Shown here one piece after another: positions 25,340 to 35,111 of a stretch of DNA of 64,000 bases (the stretch's first letter is position 1; each line of letters opens with the position of its first letter). Position numbers and translations under genes: made by a program. Below the pieces are notes generated by a model that worked only from the letters and a program-made list of their open reading frames with translations, was not told the origin of the DNA and ran no database searches. The stretch is from an uncultured Prevotellaceae bacterium (GTDB lineage: Bacteria; Bacteroidota; Bacteroidia; Bacteroidales; Muribaculaceae): positions 62,001 through 126,000 of the forward strand of contig ONKU01000007.1 of assembly GCA_900318535.1 (NCBI GenBank). The letters are read 5' to 3'.

Positions 25340-25374
25340 CCAGCCTGCAGCAGAATTCAAGCCTACTAAAAAAC

Positions 25375-25407
25375 AACGTGGCGCGGGAAACAGTCCCGTG
25401 CCACGTT
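25375..25407. terminator. Bidirectional terminator between PIG-L and the outer-membrane barrel gene
   Basis: Arms AACGTGGCGCGGGA and TCCCGTGCCACGTT (one G-U pair) enclose a 5-base loop. It serves convergent genes. A-rich DNA precedes it and T-rich DNA follows it. Confidence 0.85.
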
Positions 25408-25425
25408 ATTTATTGGGGTAATTTT

Positions 25426-27264
25426 CTAAAAGGAGAGGGAGACGCCGCCCATGAAGCCGATGCGCTGTGCACCCATGCCGTAGAGGATGTCGTAGCGGCG
25501 GTTCAGCAGGTTGTGGGCCTCAAGCCACAGGGCAACGGTGCTGTTGAGACGGTAGTTAGCCCCGGCGTGCAGGTTGATGACGTCGTCCATCTTGAGGAAG
25601 TTATAGTTCTCGGGAATGACGATATCGCCATCGTAGTAAGACTTATCACCGAACAATGCCAAACGGCCACCACGGTACTCGAGACCGACATCGAAGGTCA
25701 AGGGGCGCCAGGGGTTCACCTTGATGTCGATGTTGGCGACGGTCGAGGCACGGTCCACGCCCAGCTTGTAGTTGTTATAATGCTTGTCGTTGCTGTAGAT
25801 CTCATCGTCGTGGGGAGCATACTTCAGGTCAGCGGTCAACTCGATGAGTGAGCGGTACTTGTAGTTCACCTCGGCGCTGATGTAGTAGCCGCGGCCGTCG
25901 ATGACCTTGTAGGTGGTCATCATGCCCATATAATAGGCTTGCTCAGGATAGGTTCTCCAGTAGCAGATGCCTGGCTGGTCCTTGACGATGGCATAGCCCA
26001 CCGATGCCTTGGCGCTCAGGCCCTGGAAGGGTCCCACCTTGACGCCGGCTTCGGCATCCAGCGGAGTATAGATGCTACCGTACATCAGAAGGGGCATGTC
26101 GTAGCGGTGATTGTAATAATGTGTGGGCACACGATAGCCCAGGTTTTTGCCGCCCAGGGCGTTGGCAAACACGGTGAAGCCGTCGACCAGAGCGAGGTTG
26201 AAACGCACGTTGGGCGAGATGCGGAAGGCGGCACCATCGCTGAAGCTGATGTGGCCGTTCAGGCCCAACTGCAGCTTGTACATGTCGCCACGGATGGTGT
26301 AGGTGGGCGACAGGGTAATCATGCCGACCTCGTCGAACAAGTCATAGTCGCGGCCGGCTTTGGCCTTGGTGCCGCGGCTCAGGTATTCGCCCTTGATGCC
26401 GAGAGCGGCCGTCGAGAGTTCGTTGATGTCATAGCTGCCTGCCAGGTTCAGGATGCCCCAGTTGTCGTGGGCGCCATGCTTGTACAGGTCGTTGAACGAC
26501 TTGTCGTAGCCGGCGTGGCCATACTGCAGGCCCACGTTGTAGTTCACGGGATTGTCGCGCAGCATGAAGCGGCTCTTCCAACCGGCATTCAGGTTGAAAT
26601 CAGAGAACGTCTGCTTCTCGGTGTCCCAGTTGAAGGGTGCACTGGGTCTATCGGTATTGGTTCCATTAAAATCAAAATAGTGATACTGGCTCCAACCGCC
26701 ATAATGGTTGTAGATGTCGATATGGCCCTTGGCGCCCAAGGTGAGGGTACCGTTGCCGATGCCGCGGCTGTAGTCCACAGCCAGGGTGTTGTCGTTGTAC
26801 TTCTGCTTCAGGCGGTTCTCGTCAAGGCTGATAACCTTGCTGGAGTTCTTGCCGTTCCAAGTGCTGTTGTGGTTGAACCACACGCCCAGTTTCTCGCGCT
26901 CCTCGTCAATGAGGCGATATCCAAAATCCACACGGAAGTTGGCCTGTGTGCCACCGCCCAGGTCCAGATAACCGCGCTTGTCACTGAAGTTGTGGGCCGT
27001 GCGGTAGCCGTAGGGCAGCAGGGTGGGAATCGTGGTGGGGACATCGATGGGCGAAGTGAGGTCACTGTATCCCAGCTGGGTCTTTTGGCCCGACGGAGCG
27101 GGAGCCTTGACCTTGGGGAGCTCGTTTTTCTTAACCGCCTTCTTCTCGAGAGGTGCGATGTCCTTCTCGAGGGTGATTTCCTTGTTCAAGTTGGGTTTAT
27201 CCTGGGCCATTGCCCCGTTCAGGGCGAATGCGGCCAGCAACATGCCAATATATATCTTCTTCAT
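25426..27264 (-). CDS. Outer-membrane beta-barrel protein (TonB-receptor-like barrel without a plug)
   Basis: The 612-residue protein has a signal peptide (MKKIYIGMLLAAFALNGAMAQ). A Lys/Pro-rich linker at about 25-60 follows, then alternating amphipathic strands to the end, which closes with the terminal Phe (GGVSLSF) expected for outer-membrane barrels. No TonB box or plug domain is seen. It starts 29 bases after the stop of the giant TPR gene, and this pairing suggests one envelope complex, perhaps a scaffold plus barrel. The longer reading frame to 27375 would add 37 residues before the signal peptide and is rejected. Substrate is unknown. Confidence 0.8.
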   Translation of the reverse strand: MKKIYIGMLLAAFALNGAMAQDKPNLNKEITLEKDIAPLEKKAVKKNELPKVKAPAPSGQKTQLGYSDLTSPIDVPTTIPTLLPYGYRTAHNFSDKRGYLDLGGGTQANFRVDFGYRLIDEEREKLGVWFNHNSTWNGKNSSKVISLDENRLKQKYNDNTLAVDYSRGIGNGTLTLGAKGHIDIYNHYGGWSQYHYFDFNGTNTDRPSAPFNWDTEKQTFSDFNLNAGWKSRFMLRDNPVNYNVGLQYGHAGYDKSFNDLYKHGAHDNWGILNLAGSYDINELSTAALGIKGEYLSRGTKAKAGRDYDLFDEVGMITLSPTYTIRGDMYKLQLGLNGHISFSDGAAFRISPNVRFNLALVDGFTVFANALGGKNLGYRVPTHYYNHRYDMPLLMYGSIYTPLDAEAGVKVGPFQGLSAKASVGYAIVKDQPGICYWRTYPEQAYYMGMMTTYKVIDGRGYYISAEVNYKYRSLIELTADLKYAPHDDEIYSNDKHYNNYKLGVDRASTVANIDIKVNPWRPLTFDVGLEYRGGRLALFGDKSYYDGDIVIPENYNFLKMDDVINLHAGANYRLNSTVALWLEAHNLLNRRYDILYGMGAQRIGFMGGVSLSF

Positions 27265-27293
27265 AACTATACTATGATGTGTGATGCTGTTGT

Positions 27294-30200
27294 TTAATTC
27301 TTGGACTTGGTGCTCTTTTTCTTGCCGTTGTCGGAGCTGGAGTTGGATGTGGAGCCGGCATTGCTGCTTTTCCACTTGTTCAAGCGCGTGTCGATGGCGT
27401 TGAAGATCTCCTTCTCCTTGCCGGGATAGCTGCTCTTGAGGCTCTGGAGGTACTCCCGGGCCTGTGTCACGTTACCCTGCTTGTGATAGACATCGGCCAG
27501 GGTGATGAAGGCCTTGGCCAACCAGTAGGAGTGCGACGTGCCCTTGTCAATGAGGGCGTTGACCGTCTGCTCGGCACCCTGCAGGTCTCCCATTTCATAC
27601 TGCATCTGGGCGAGTTCATAGGCTGCCTGAGCGCCATACTCGTTGGAGGGATCCTTGGCGAGCGTCCTGAAGGCGGCCTCGGCATCGCGGGTGTTGCCCA
27701 CCTGGGCGAGCGAGAGAGCGCGGTCGAGCGTCACTTCCTTCTCCTCGTTGGCAGTGAGGCCGCCGCGGTCGAGCAGGTTGCCCGAGATATTGCGCACCTC
27801 ATTCCAGTTGCCCATCTGCTTGGCGACACGCATCGCTCCCAGCAGGGCGAGGGTGCGGTTATCGTCGCTGGTAGCCCTCTCGGCCAGGTCCTTGTAGCTC
27901 TGTAGGGCTTCATTGAACTTGCCCTGGCGGGTGAAGATGTCGCTGCGCATGGCGAGAGCGTCCTGGGCATAGGAAGCGTCACCGCCGCCCTGGAGCGACT
28001 CGTCGATGGCGGCCAGCGCTTCGTTGTAATTGCCCTTGCCGTAGTGATAGCGGGCGATGTAGTATTTGGCCTTGGCGACATAGGCGCCGGCGGGATAGTT
28101 CTTGAGGTACTGCTGCATCTTGTCGATGTTGGGTCGCACGTCGGTGGCAGCCTTCTCGGCGGCCTCAAAGGTGAGGCGCTCAACCTCGTTCACGTCGATC
28201 TTGGGCGCATTGGGGATGCCATTCAGGAACTTGCCGAACTCGGCCAGCTGTCCGCGGTCGGCATAAATGAGCTTCATGTCCTCGGCAGCGGCCTGAGCCT
28301 CGTCGCTGGTGGGATACTGGCTGATAACCTTCTTGTAGGCCTCGATGGCGGCATCCTCCTTGTCCATGCTCTTGTTGACCAGAGCGGTCTGGAGCAGACC
28401 CTTGCGGGCCTCGACGCTCTTGGGGTAGTTCTTCAACAGGGTGGCATAGGTACTGAGGGCGTCATTGTTCTTGCCCAGCAGGGCCTGTGCATTGCCCTTC
28501 TCGAGCATGGCCTGCGGAGCGAGGTCGCTCTTGGGATAGGCTGCGATGAGGGCATCCATCTGGTTGATTTCATCGGCATACTGGTGATTGAGGCCCATCA
28601 TCATGCCTTTTTGATACATCGAGTAGTCGCCGCTGGTGTTCTTGCCCAGTCGCATGGCCTGGTCGTAGGACATCTGGGCGCCACCGAAGTCACGAGCATA
28701 GTACTGGGTGTCGCCGATGCGGTTATAGGCGTCGGCCATCAGGTCGGAGCTCAGCTGCTTGCTGGCTACAGCATTCTGGAAAGCCGATTTGGCCTCGGAA
28801 TAGCGCTTCTGCTCATAGAGGCTGTAGCCCAGGTTGTACTGTGCCAGGCCGTAGTTCTCGTCACTCTTGTCGATGGCCTTGACATACTCCTGCTGGTACT
28901 TGGAAGCCTCCTTGAAGTCACCTTCACGGTACTTGGCCTCGGCCAGCCACAGGCGGCTCTCGTTGAGAGCGGTCTTGTCGTAGTTACCCACGGCGATGGC
29001 CTGCTTGAAGTACTGGTCGGCCTCCTTATTGCGGTTGTTGGCCATGGCCTGCACACCCATGTTGTAGAGGATGCGCTGCTTGGCCTTGAGCACCTTGGTG
29101 CCCGGCTTGTTGATGCGGTTGATGCTAGTGAGGGCGCGCTGGTAGTCGGTGGTGCCCATGTAGGCATCGACCAGGTAGTCCTCCACATTATCCTTATAAC
29201 GCGAGTTGGGATACTCGTTGATAAAGTTCTCGAACAGGTCCACACTCTTGTCAAACGGTGTGCGTGCGCCCTTGCTCACGCCGACGGCATAGTTGTAGTA
29301 GGCCGTCTCCCTGACGCCCTTGTCACAATCCATCATGGCTGCCTGCTGGAAGGCCATGTTGGCACCGTTCAGGTCGTTGAGCTGCCGCTTGGCCTGTCCC
29401 ATGTACAGATAGGCGCTCTGGGCCAGGGCATCGCTGCCGTCGGTCACATGCAGCATGTTGTCGACCACGGCCTGGTAGTTGCCGTCGCGGTAGTCGAGCA
29501 CGCCCATGGTGTAGGCAGCGGTGCGGTAAGGCTCACCCTCGGGGTTGTCCAGGTAGCGACGCAGGTAGGTGCGCGCCTGGCGGTCGTTGCCCAGATGGTA
29601 GTAGCTCTCGCCCACGATGCGGTTGAGCTCGGCGTCAAAGTAGTCGTTGCCATGCTGGTCAAGCAGAGCCGTGCCGGCGGCAATCACGTCGTTATAGTGT
29701 TTCTTGTTATACTCAATCTGGGTGAGGTAGTACTGTGACTGATAGCCCAGCTCGGAGCCCTCGGGGATGCGGCTGAACTTCTCGATGGCCTCGTCGTAGT
29801 CGCCCTGGGCATAGTCCAGATAAGCCTTGTAGAACTCGCTGGCGCCGGCATAGCGCGCGCTGCGGTCCAGCTCGTTGTACTGGCGCTCGGCCTCATGGTA
29901 GTTGCCCAGTCGCAGGTTACAGTAGGCGCGGCGGTATTCCAGGTCCTCATCGCTGTTGAGGTCGAGCGCGCGGTTGCGCACGAGCGAATAGCTGAACAGG
30001 GCACTCTCCCACTGGCCGCGATAGAAGTAGTAGTTACCGATCTTCATCTGGGCCTCCACGGCCTTGGTCGAAGCGGGATACTGATCGATGAAGCGCTGCA
30101 GAGCCATCAGGCTGCCGTCGTCGCCCCGCTCAAAACGGCTCAGAGCGATGTAATAGTCGGCCTGCTCACGCATCGAGGCGTCGGCGGGCAGCTGCTTCAT

Positions 30201-30365
30201 GTGCTCGAGCTGGTCGATGGCACCCACATAGTTGTGCGATTCATACATCTGCTTGCCGCGCTCGAGATAGCCGGCGGCCTCACTCGACATCACGCCAGGC
30301 TGTGCCATGGCCACCATGGGTGCGGCCACAAGCACCGAGAATAAGATTTTTTTCATCTTCTCCAT
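27294..30365 (-). CDS. Giant exported tetratricopeptide-repeat protein
   Basis: The 1023-residue protein has a signal peptide (MKKILFSVLVAAPMVAMAQ, preceded by MEKM or starting at the second Met). Nearly the whole mature chain consists of TPR units, for example AYYNYAVGVSKGARTPFDKSV and GLAQYNLGYSLYEQKRYSEA, with recurring W/L/G/Y/A/P positions about 34 residues apart; I estimate more than 20 units. It ends in a Ser/Lys-rich tail. Such proteins form solenoid scaffolds in the periplasm or on the outer membrane (BamD- or YbgF-like roles). It is co-directional with the barrel gene, 29 bases upstream of it, and likely works with it. A -7 box lies at 30446-30453. Confidence 0.9.
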   Translation of the reverse strand: MEKMKKILFSVLVAAPMVAMAQPGVMSSEAAGYLERGKQMYESHNYVGAIDQLEHMKQLPADASMREQADYYIALSRFERGDDGSLMALQRFIDQYPASTKAVEAQMKIGNYYFYRGQWESALFSYSLVRNRALDLNSDEDLEYRRAYCNLRLGNYHEAERQYNELDRSARYAGASEFYKAYLDYAQGDYDEAIEKFSRIPEGSELGYQSQYYLTQIEYNKKHYNDVIAAGTALLDQHGNDYFDAELNRIVGESYYHLGNDRQARTYLRRYLDNPEGEPYRTAAYTMGVLDYRDGNYQAVVDNMLHVTDGSDALAQSAYLYMGQAKRQLNDLNGANMAFQQAAMMDCDKGVRETAYYNYAVGVSKGARTPFDKSVDLFENFINEYPNSRYKDNVEDYLVDAYMGTTDYQRALTSINRINKPGTKVLKAKQRILYNMGVQAMANNRNKEADQYFKQAIAVGNYDKTALNESRLWLAEAKYREGDFKEASKYQQEYVKAIDKSDENYGLAQYNLGYSLYEQKRYSEAKSAFQNAVASKQLSSDLMADAYNRIGDTQYYARDFGGAQMSYDQAMRLGKNTSGDYSMYQKGMMMGLNHQYADEINQMDALIAAYPKSDLAPQAMLEKGNAQALLGKNNDALSTYATLLKNYPKSVEARKGLLQTALVNKSMDKEDAAIEAYKKVISQYPTSDEAQAAAEDMKLIYADRGQLAEFGKFLNGIPNAPKIDVNEVERLTFEAAEKAATDVRPNIDKMQQYLKNYPAGAYVAKAKYYIARYHYGKGNYNEALAAIDESLQGGGDASYAQDALAMRSDIFTRQGKFNEALQSYKDLAERATSDDNRTLALLGAMRVAKQMGNWNEVRNISGNLLDRGGLTANEEKEVTLDRALSLAQVGNTRDAEAAFRTLAKDPSNEYGAQAAYELAQMQYEMGDLQGAEQTVNALIDKGTSHSYWLAKAFITLADVYHKQGNVTQAREYLQSLKSSYPGKEKEIFNAIDTRLNKWKSSNAGSTSNSSSDNGKKKSTKSKN

Positions 30366-30445
30366 TATGTCATTATTTAGTTATTTACTTGATAATTAGC
30401 GCCCACGACTAGGGCACAGATTGCCGTTCACATCAATATTAACTG

Positions 30446-30453
30446 CAAATTTA
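30446..30453 (-). promoter_or_regulatory. Possible -7 box for the TPR / barrel operon
   Basis: Minus-strand TAAATTTG about 80 bases before the ATG. The divergent gap of about 340 bases also holds two copies of CGATTTGGG (near 30530 and 30569) of unknown meaning. I see no gene in it. Confidence 0.4.
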
Positions 30454-30615
30454 ACAATAAATTGCCAATCAGCGCTTAACGCGGGTCTAAAATAATGCTA
30501 AAAATACATAATGCATGCACAGGCCCGCGATTTGGGACGGCACGAGAGCGGCACTGCGTACCGGGTCCCCGATTTGGGCTCCGGAGAAGAAAAAGCGAGA
30601 AAAAACGACAACTTT

Positions 30616-30646
30616 TTTGCTGGTATGCAAAAAATAACTACCTTTG
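30616..30646 (+). promoter_or_regulatory. Bacteroidetes-type promoter for the PpiD-like gene
   Basis: TTTG (30616-30619), 19 bases, TACCTTTG (30639-30646), about 60 bases before the ATG. Confidence 0.8.
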
Positions 30647-30707
30647 CGTGTTTATTTGGCGAAATGCCCTAAAAAAGAGAGAAATAACGTAATATAAATA
30701 ATTGTAA

Positions 30708-32789
30708 ATGGCTACATTAGAGAAAATTAGGCAGAGGAAGAAGATCCTCGCCATCGTAATCGGTGCCGCCTTGCTTGCATTCATTATCGAGGTTGGAATC
30801 GAGGCCATCGGCCGTTCCGGTGGCAACAGCGCAGCCGCAAAAGTCGGCAATGAGAAAATTGACATTATGGCATTCCAGCGTCGTGTTGAGCAGGAGGCCG
30901 CCAATGATCAGCAGAACAACCAGCAGACCGATCCCGCCCTGCGTCAGCAGCAGGTGCTGGACGAGATGATCAACGAGAAGCTCCTTGAGCAGGAGTATGA
31001 GAAGTTGGGCATCTTCGTCAGCGACAAGGAGATCAGTGAGCTGATGATTGGCAAGAATCCCGCTCCTCCCGTGGTACAGTTTGCCCAGCAGGTAGGCGCC
31101 AAGTCGCCCGCCGAGCTGTATGACTTCATCATGAACCCCGGCAAACAGGGTGTTCAGGAGTCGCAAGTGGCAGAACTGCGCAACGAGTGGAACAAGCTGA
31201 AAGATGACATCACCAAGCGATACAGGTTCGCCAAGCTGCAGAACCTGATGGCCGGTTGCATCCAGCCCAATGACCTGGACCTGGCCCAGATCCAGAACGA
31301 CGAGTCGATGACCAACGTCATCACTTTCGCCAAGAAGGACTATGCATCGCTGCCCGATGACAAATATCCCGTTAGCGACGAGGAGCTGAAGGCTGAGTGG
31401 GAGAAGCTCAAACCCATGTTCAAGACCGAAGAGGAGACCCGCGTGATTCACTACATCGCCGTGAACATCGATCCCAGCCAGGAGGACATCGTTGCTGCCA
31501 AGAAGATCGCCGATGCCGCTTACATCGCCCTGCAGAAGGGTCGTGGCGTTGATTCGGTACGCCTGTTGGGAACCGTCCAGATCGACACCGCCAAGATGGT
31601 GCAGAAGGACATGCCCGCCAAGGTGCGTGACTTCTTTGCCAACGCTACTGTGGGCACCACCCGCCGCGACACCACCACCGGTGAGACCCGCCACGTGATG
31701 TACAAGCTCATCAACAAGGAGGTGAGCCTCGACTCGGTAGAGCTGAGCTACGTGATTGCACAGGGTGACGCCAAGTTCCAGAAGAGCATCCTCGATCAGC
31801 TCAACGCAGGCAAGAGCCTGGACGAGCTCAAGAAGGCCAATGCCCAGAAGGTGGACGGCAAGCTCAAAGAGTGGCAGCGCATCTTCAACGCTCCCGACTC
31901 GATGAGGGCCAAGATTGCCAACGCCGGTGAAGGTTACTTCGTTTACAACAGCGGTGAGCAGGGCGCTACCCTGATGAAGGTGGAGAGCAAGAAGGCCGCC
32001 AAGACTTTCTACACGCTCGCTACCATCAGCTATGACGCTTATGCCAGCACCAAGACCAGCGACGGCCTGCGCGACAAGCTTCAGGACTTCCTGAACAAGA
32101 ACAAGACCGCCAAGGCCTTTGAGGAGAATGCCGCTAAGGCCGGTTACAACGCCGTTGAGATGATGATCAGCCCGAGCACCGCTCAGCTGGGTCTGGGTAT
32201 GTACGGCCAGGGCGCCATCAAGGATAGCCGCAAGGCCATTAAGTGGGCGTTTGACAACAAGAAGGATATGGTATCGCCCATCTTCAGCGACAACAACGAC
32301 GTGCTCGTTGCCGTTGCCCTCGACGACATCTATGCCGACGGTTACCTGCCCTACAACTTCACTCAGGGCAAGGAAATGCTGACCAAGCGCGTGCGCAACA
32401 GCAAGAAGGGTGACGCCTTGATGAAGCAGTATCAGGGCAAGGCCAAGGATCTGAACGGTTATGCCGCAGCCATGGGTTCGCAGATTGACACCGTGAACAT
32501 CGTGTTTGCCGCCAACGGCGATCCCAAGCTGGGTAGCGAGCCCGGCCTGATCGGTCGCATGGCAGCCGCCAAGCAGGGTTCCCTGCAGGGTCCTTGGAAG
32601 GGCGAGAACGCCGTGTTTGTTTACCAGGTTGTAAAGCAGGAGAAGTCCAACTACAATCCCAGCAAGGAAGAGTTGAAGAGCCGCTATGCACAGAGCCGCG
32701 GTAACCAGGTATTTGCCAATGGCCGCACCATCTACAACATCCTGTCCAAGGCTACCAAGGTGAAGAAACGCCTGATCGACTTCTATTGA
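30708..32789 (+). CDS. PpiD-like membrane-anchored periplasmic foldase (SurA_N / parvulin)
   Basis: The 693-residue protein starts with a basic cytoplasmic end (MATLEKIRQRKK) and a single membrane anchor (about 12-33). A SurA_N-type domain follows (AAAKVGNEKIDIMAFQRRVE, then QQQVLDEMINEKLLEQEYEKLG). Further on are parvulin-like segments (DTTTGETRHVMYKLINKEVS and LGLGMYGQGAIKDSRKAIKW) and a long helical C-terminus. This matches PpiD of Bacteroidetes, a chaperone for proteins emerging from the Sec translocon. Prolyl isomerase activity is uncertain because several family members have lost it. It stands alone between its own promoter and a strong terminator. Confidence 0.88.
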   Translation: MATLEKIRQRKKILAIVIGAALLAFIIEVGIEAIGRSGGNSAAAKVGNEKIDIMAFQRRVEQEAANDQQNNQQTDPALRQQQVLDEMINEKLLEQEYEKLGIFVSDKEISELMIGKNPAPPVVQFAQQVGAKSPAELYDFIMNPGKQGVQESQVAELRNEWNKLKDDITKRYRFAKLQNLMAGCIQPNDLDLAQIQNDESMTNVITFAKKDYASLPDDKYPVSDEELKAEWEKLKPMFKTEEETRVIHYIAVNIDPSQEDIVAAKKIADAAYIALQKGRGVDSVRLLGTVQIDTAKMVQKDMPAKVRDFFANATVGTTRRDTTTGETRHVMYKLINKEVSLDSVELSYVIAQGDAKFQKSILDQLNAGKSLDELKKANAQKVDGKLKEWQRIFNAPDSMRAKIANAGEGYFVYNSGEQGATLMKVESKKAAKTFYTLATISYDAYASTKTSDGLRDKLQDFLNKNKTAKAFEENAAKAGYNAVEMMISPSTAQLGLGMYGQGAIKDSRKAIKWAFDNKKDMVSPIFSDNNDVLVAVALDDIYADGYLPYNFTQGKEMLTKRVRNSKKGDALMKQYQGKAKDLNGYAAAMGSQIDTVNIVFAANGDPKLGSEPGLIGRMAAAKQGSLQGPWKGENAVFVYQVVKQEKSNYNPSKEELKSRYAQSRGNQVFANGRTIYNILSKATKVKKRLIDFY

Positions 32790-32813
32790 TACCAATAGAC
32801 GCGACAGCATCAT

Positions 32814-32850
32814 CAAGTCCCGCCGGCTCCTGCCAGCGGGACTTGTTTTT
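32814..32850 (+). terminator. Intrinsic terminator of the PpiD-like gene
   Basis: CAAGTCCCGC and GCGGGACTTG form a perfect 10-base stem, followed by TTTTT. Confidence 0.9.
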
Positions 32851-32905
32851 AGGGTGAAAATGCATTTTTATCGCGTCAAGGACAGCACAATTCAAAAAAA
32901 TAGCC

Positions 32906-32913
32906 TATCTTTG
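32906..32913 (+). promoter_or_regulatory. Probable -7 box for the sufE gene
   Basis: TATCTTTG, 30 bases before the ATG at 32943. No good -33 match. Confidence 0.5.
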
Positions 32914-32942
32914 GAGGTTAAACCAAAACATCACCTTTTTTC

Positions 32943-33377
32943 ATGTCAACAGTTAACGAGCGACAAGAGGAAATCATCGAGGAATTTGAGGGTCTGGACG
33001 ACTGGATGGACCGTTATGCGGTCATCATCGACATGGGCAACGCCATGCCCGCGCTGGACGAGCAGTACAAGACGGCCGACAACCTGATTGACGGCTGCCA
33101 GAGCCGAGTGTGGCTGCAGGCCGACTGCATCGACGGCAAGATGCGCCTGCAGGCCGACAGCGACGCCATCATCGTCAAGGGCATCATTTCGATGCTGGTG
33201 CGCGTGCTCGACGGCGCCACACCCCAGGAGGTGCTCGACGCCGACCTGTACTTCATCGAGCGAATCGGGTTGAGGGAACATCTCTCCCCCACCCGCAGCA
33301 ATGGCCTGCTGGCCATGGTGAAGCAGATCCGCGCCTATGCCATCGCCTACCAGGCACGTGAGCACTCGGGCTGTTGA
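32943..33377 (+). CDS. sufE: SufE family sulfur-acceptor protein
   Basis: The 144-residue cytoplasmic protein of usual SufE length has the sulfur-accepting cysteine C52 in the LIDGCQSRVWLQ motif, equivalent to C51 of E. coli SufE. The ALDEQYKTADNLI and ADSDAIIVKGIISMLVRVLDG segments are also typical. SufE takes persulfide from the cysteine desulfurase SufS for iron-sulfur cluster assembly by SufBCD. The suf operon is not next to it, which is usual for Bacteroidales. The two POT transporter genes follow on the same strand after 53 bases and may be co-transcribed or have their own promoter; no -7 box is visible in that gap. Confidence 0.93.
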   Translation: MSTVNERQEEIIEEFEGLDDWMDRYAVIIDMGNAMPALDEQYKTADNLIDGCQSRVWLQADCIDGKMRLQADSDAIIVKGIISMLVRVLDGATPQEVLDADLYFIERIGLREHLSPTRSNGLLAMVKQIRAYAIAYQAREHSGC

Positions 33378-33430
33378 AACGACGACAACACATTATAATA
33401 TTAATATATTAACCAAAAACCTAACAAATT

Positions 33431-35017
33431 ATGTTTAAAAACCATCCCAAGGGGTTAATCCCCGCCGCGTTGAGCAACATGGGCGAGCGCTTCGGCTACT
33501 ACATCATGAACGCCGTGCTGCTGCTGTTCCTGTGCTCCAAATTCGGTCTTGACGAGGGCACATCGGGCGCTATCTACAGCGTCTTCTATGCCGGTATCTA
33601 CGTTTTGAGTCTTGTCGGCGGTTTCATTGCCGACCGCACCCAGAACTACAAGGGTACCATCCAGTGGGGTCTCGTGATCATGGCTGCTGGCTACGTGCTG
33701 CTTTCTATCCCCGTTGTCCACTCGGCCGGCAACCACATGTGGCTGCTCGTGTTCACCTGCGTGGCACTGTTCCTGATTGCCTTCGGTAACGGTCTTTTCA
33801 AGGGCAACCTGCAGGCTATCGTAGGCCAGATGTATGACAACATGGAGGCCGATGCCGTTGCTGCCGGCAAGAGCGAGGAAGAGATCAAGTCGATCAAAGA
33901 TCGCCGCGACTCTGGTTTCCAGATTTTCTACGTGTTCATCAACATCGGTGGTCTGATTGCCCCGTTCGTTGCCCCGTTGCTGCGCCAGTGGTGGCTCGGC
34001 GTCAAGGGTATGGTGTATGATGCAGGTCTTCCCGCATTGTGCCACCAGTACCTGAAAGAAGGTGCCAATATGGCCGGCGAACAGATGACCAACCTCACCG
34101 CACTGATGGAGAAGGTGAACCAGGGTGGCCTGGACATGACCGACATGACTGCCGCCTGCAACAGCTATCTTGAGGTGTTCAACACTGGTGTGCACTACAG
34201 CTTCATTGCGTCGGTAATCGCCATGTTCATCTCTCTGTTTATCTTCATTGCCTTTAAGAAAATCTTCCCGACTCCCGCCAAGAAGGAGGCCGCTGCCGTC
34301 GAGCAGTACACTGCCGAGGAGAAGCGCGCCATGGCCAAGGAAATCAAGCAGCGCATGGCTGCCTTGTTCGCAGTGCTGGGCGTTTGCGTATTCTTCTGGT
34401 TGTCGTTCCACCAGAATGGTCAGTCGCTGTCGGTATTTGCTCGTGACTATGTCATCACCGACAAGATTGCTCCCGAGATCTGGCAAGCAGTGAACCCGTT
34501 CTTCGTGATTGTGCTCACCCCGATCATCATGGCTATCTTTGCCGCTCTGGCCAGGAAAGGAAAAGCGATTTCCACTCCTCGCAAGATTGTCATCGGTATG
34601 GCTATCACGGGTCTGGCTTACCTGTTCCTTGTCCTGCTGAGCATGGCTTACGACTATCCCAATGGTGAGACCTTCCGTGCTCTGGGCATTGACCAGCAAG
34701 CATCCATGAAGTCGCAGTGGTGGGTACTCATTGCCACCTACTTCTTCCTGACTGTAGCCGAGCTGTTCATTTCGCCGCTGGGTCTGTCGTTCGTTTCCAA
34801 GATTGCTCCCAAGCACCTGCAGGGTATCTGCCAGGGCTTGTGGCTGGGTGCTACCGCACTGGGCAACCTGTTCATCTGGATTGGCCCGGTTATGCTCAAC
34901 AAGATGCCCAAGCTGTGGATGTGCTGGGCCGTCTTCCTGGTTATCTGCCTCATCGCCATGGGTGTGATGTGGGGCATGGTAAGCTGGCTGGAGCGTGTCA
35001 CCGGCGAGAAGCAGTAA
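33431..35017 (+). CDS. POT-family proton-coupled peptide transporter (first copy)
   Basis: The 528-residue inner-membrane protein of the MFS superfamily has about 14 helices. The POT motif is NMGERFGYY at 16-24 (ExxERFxYY with Asn in place of the first Glu). GNGLFKGNLQAIVGQMYD and the following region with SGFQIFYVFINIGGLIAPF match the PTR2 signature, and FHQNGQSLSVFA lies on a later helix. These carriers import di- and tripeptides with protons. It has a longer insertion (about 130-250, with an extra loop around VKGMVYDAGLPALC) than the second copy. The paralogue follows after 94 bases and peptidase T is encoded next, so uptake and cleavage of small peptides are grouped. Confidence 0.92.
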   Translation: MFKNHPKGLIPAALSNMGERFGYYIMNAVLLLFLCSKFGLDEGTSGAIYSVFYAGIYVLSLVGGFIADRTQNYKGTIQWGLVIMAAGYVLLSIPVVHSAGNHMWLLVFTCVALFLIAFGNGLFKGNLQAIVGQMYDNMEADAVAAGKSEEEIKSIKDRRDSGFQIFYVFINIGGLIAPFVAPLLRQWWLGVKGMVYDAGLPALCHQYLKEGANMAGEQMTNLTALMEKVNQGGLDMTDMTAACNSYLEVFNTGVHYSFIASVIAMFISLFIFIAFKKIFPTPAKKEAAAVEQYTAEEKRAMAKEIKQRMAALFAVLGVCVFFWLSFHQNGQSLSVFARDYVITDKIAPEIWQAVNPFFVIVLTPIIMAIFAALARKGKAISTPRKIVIGMAITGLAYLFLVLLSMAYDYPNGETFRALGIDQQASMKSQWWVLIATYFFLTVAELFISPLGLSFVSKIAPKHLQGICQGLWLGATALGNLFIWIGPVMLNKMPKLWMCWAVFLVICLIAMGVMWGMVSWLERVTGEKQ

Positions 35018-35054
35018 TTCCCGAGCAACACATTATTTATAACTGATAAAAGGA

Positions 35055-35087
35055 TCTAGAAGATCTAGAATGTCTAGGTTTTCTAGA
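35055..35087. repeat. Four TCTAGA-type units at exact 9-base period
   Basis: TCTAGA occurs at 35055, 35064 and 35082 and TCTAGG at 35073, each nine bases apart. The flanks AAAGGATCTAGAA and TTCTAGATCCTTT form an inverted repeat (35049-35094). It sits between two tandem transporter genes, 25 bases before the second ATG. The design matches the array at 4655-4690, 30 kb away. Confidence 0.9.
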
Positions 35088-35111
35088 TCCTTTAGCAAAA
35101 AGGACAACACT

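Noticed and set aside
28044-29738. 564-codon plus-strand frame opposite the TPR gene
   Set aside because: Mirror image of the repetitive TPR codons; Leu/Val/Gly-rich without any motif.
30717-32816. 699-codon minus-strand frame opposite the PpiD-like gene
   Set aside because: Antisense shadow; the plus strand has a promoter, a terminator and conserved domains.
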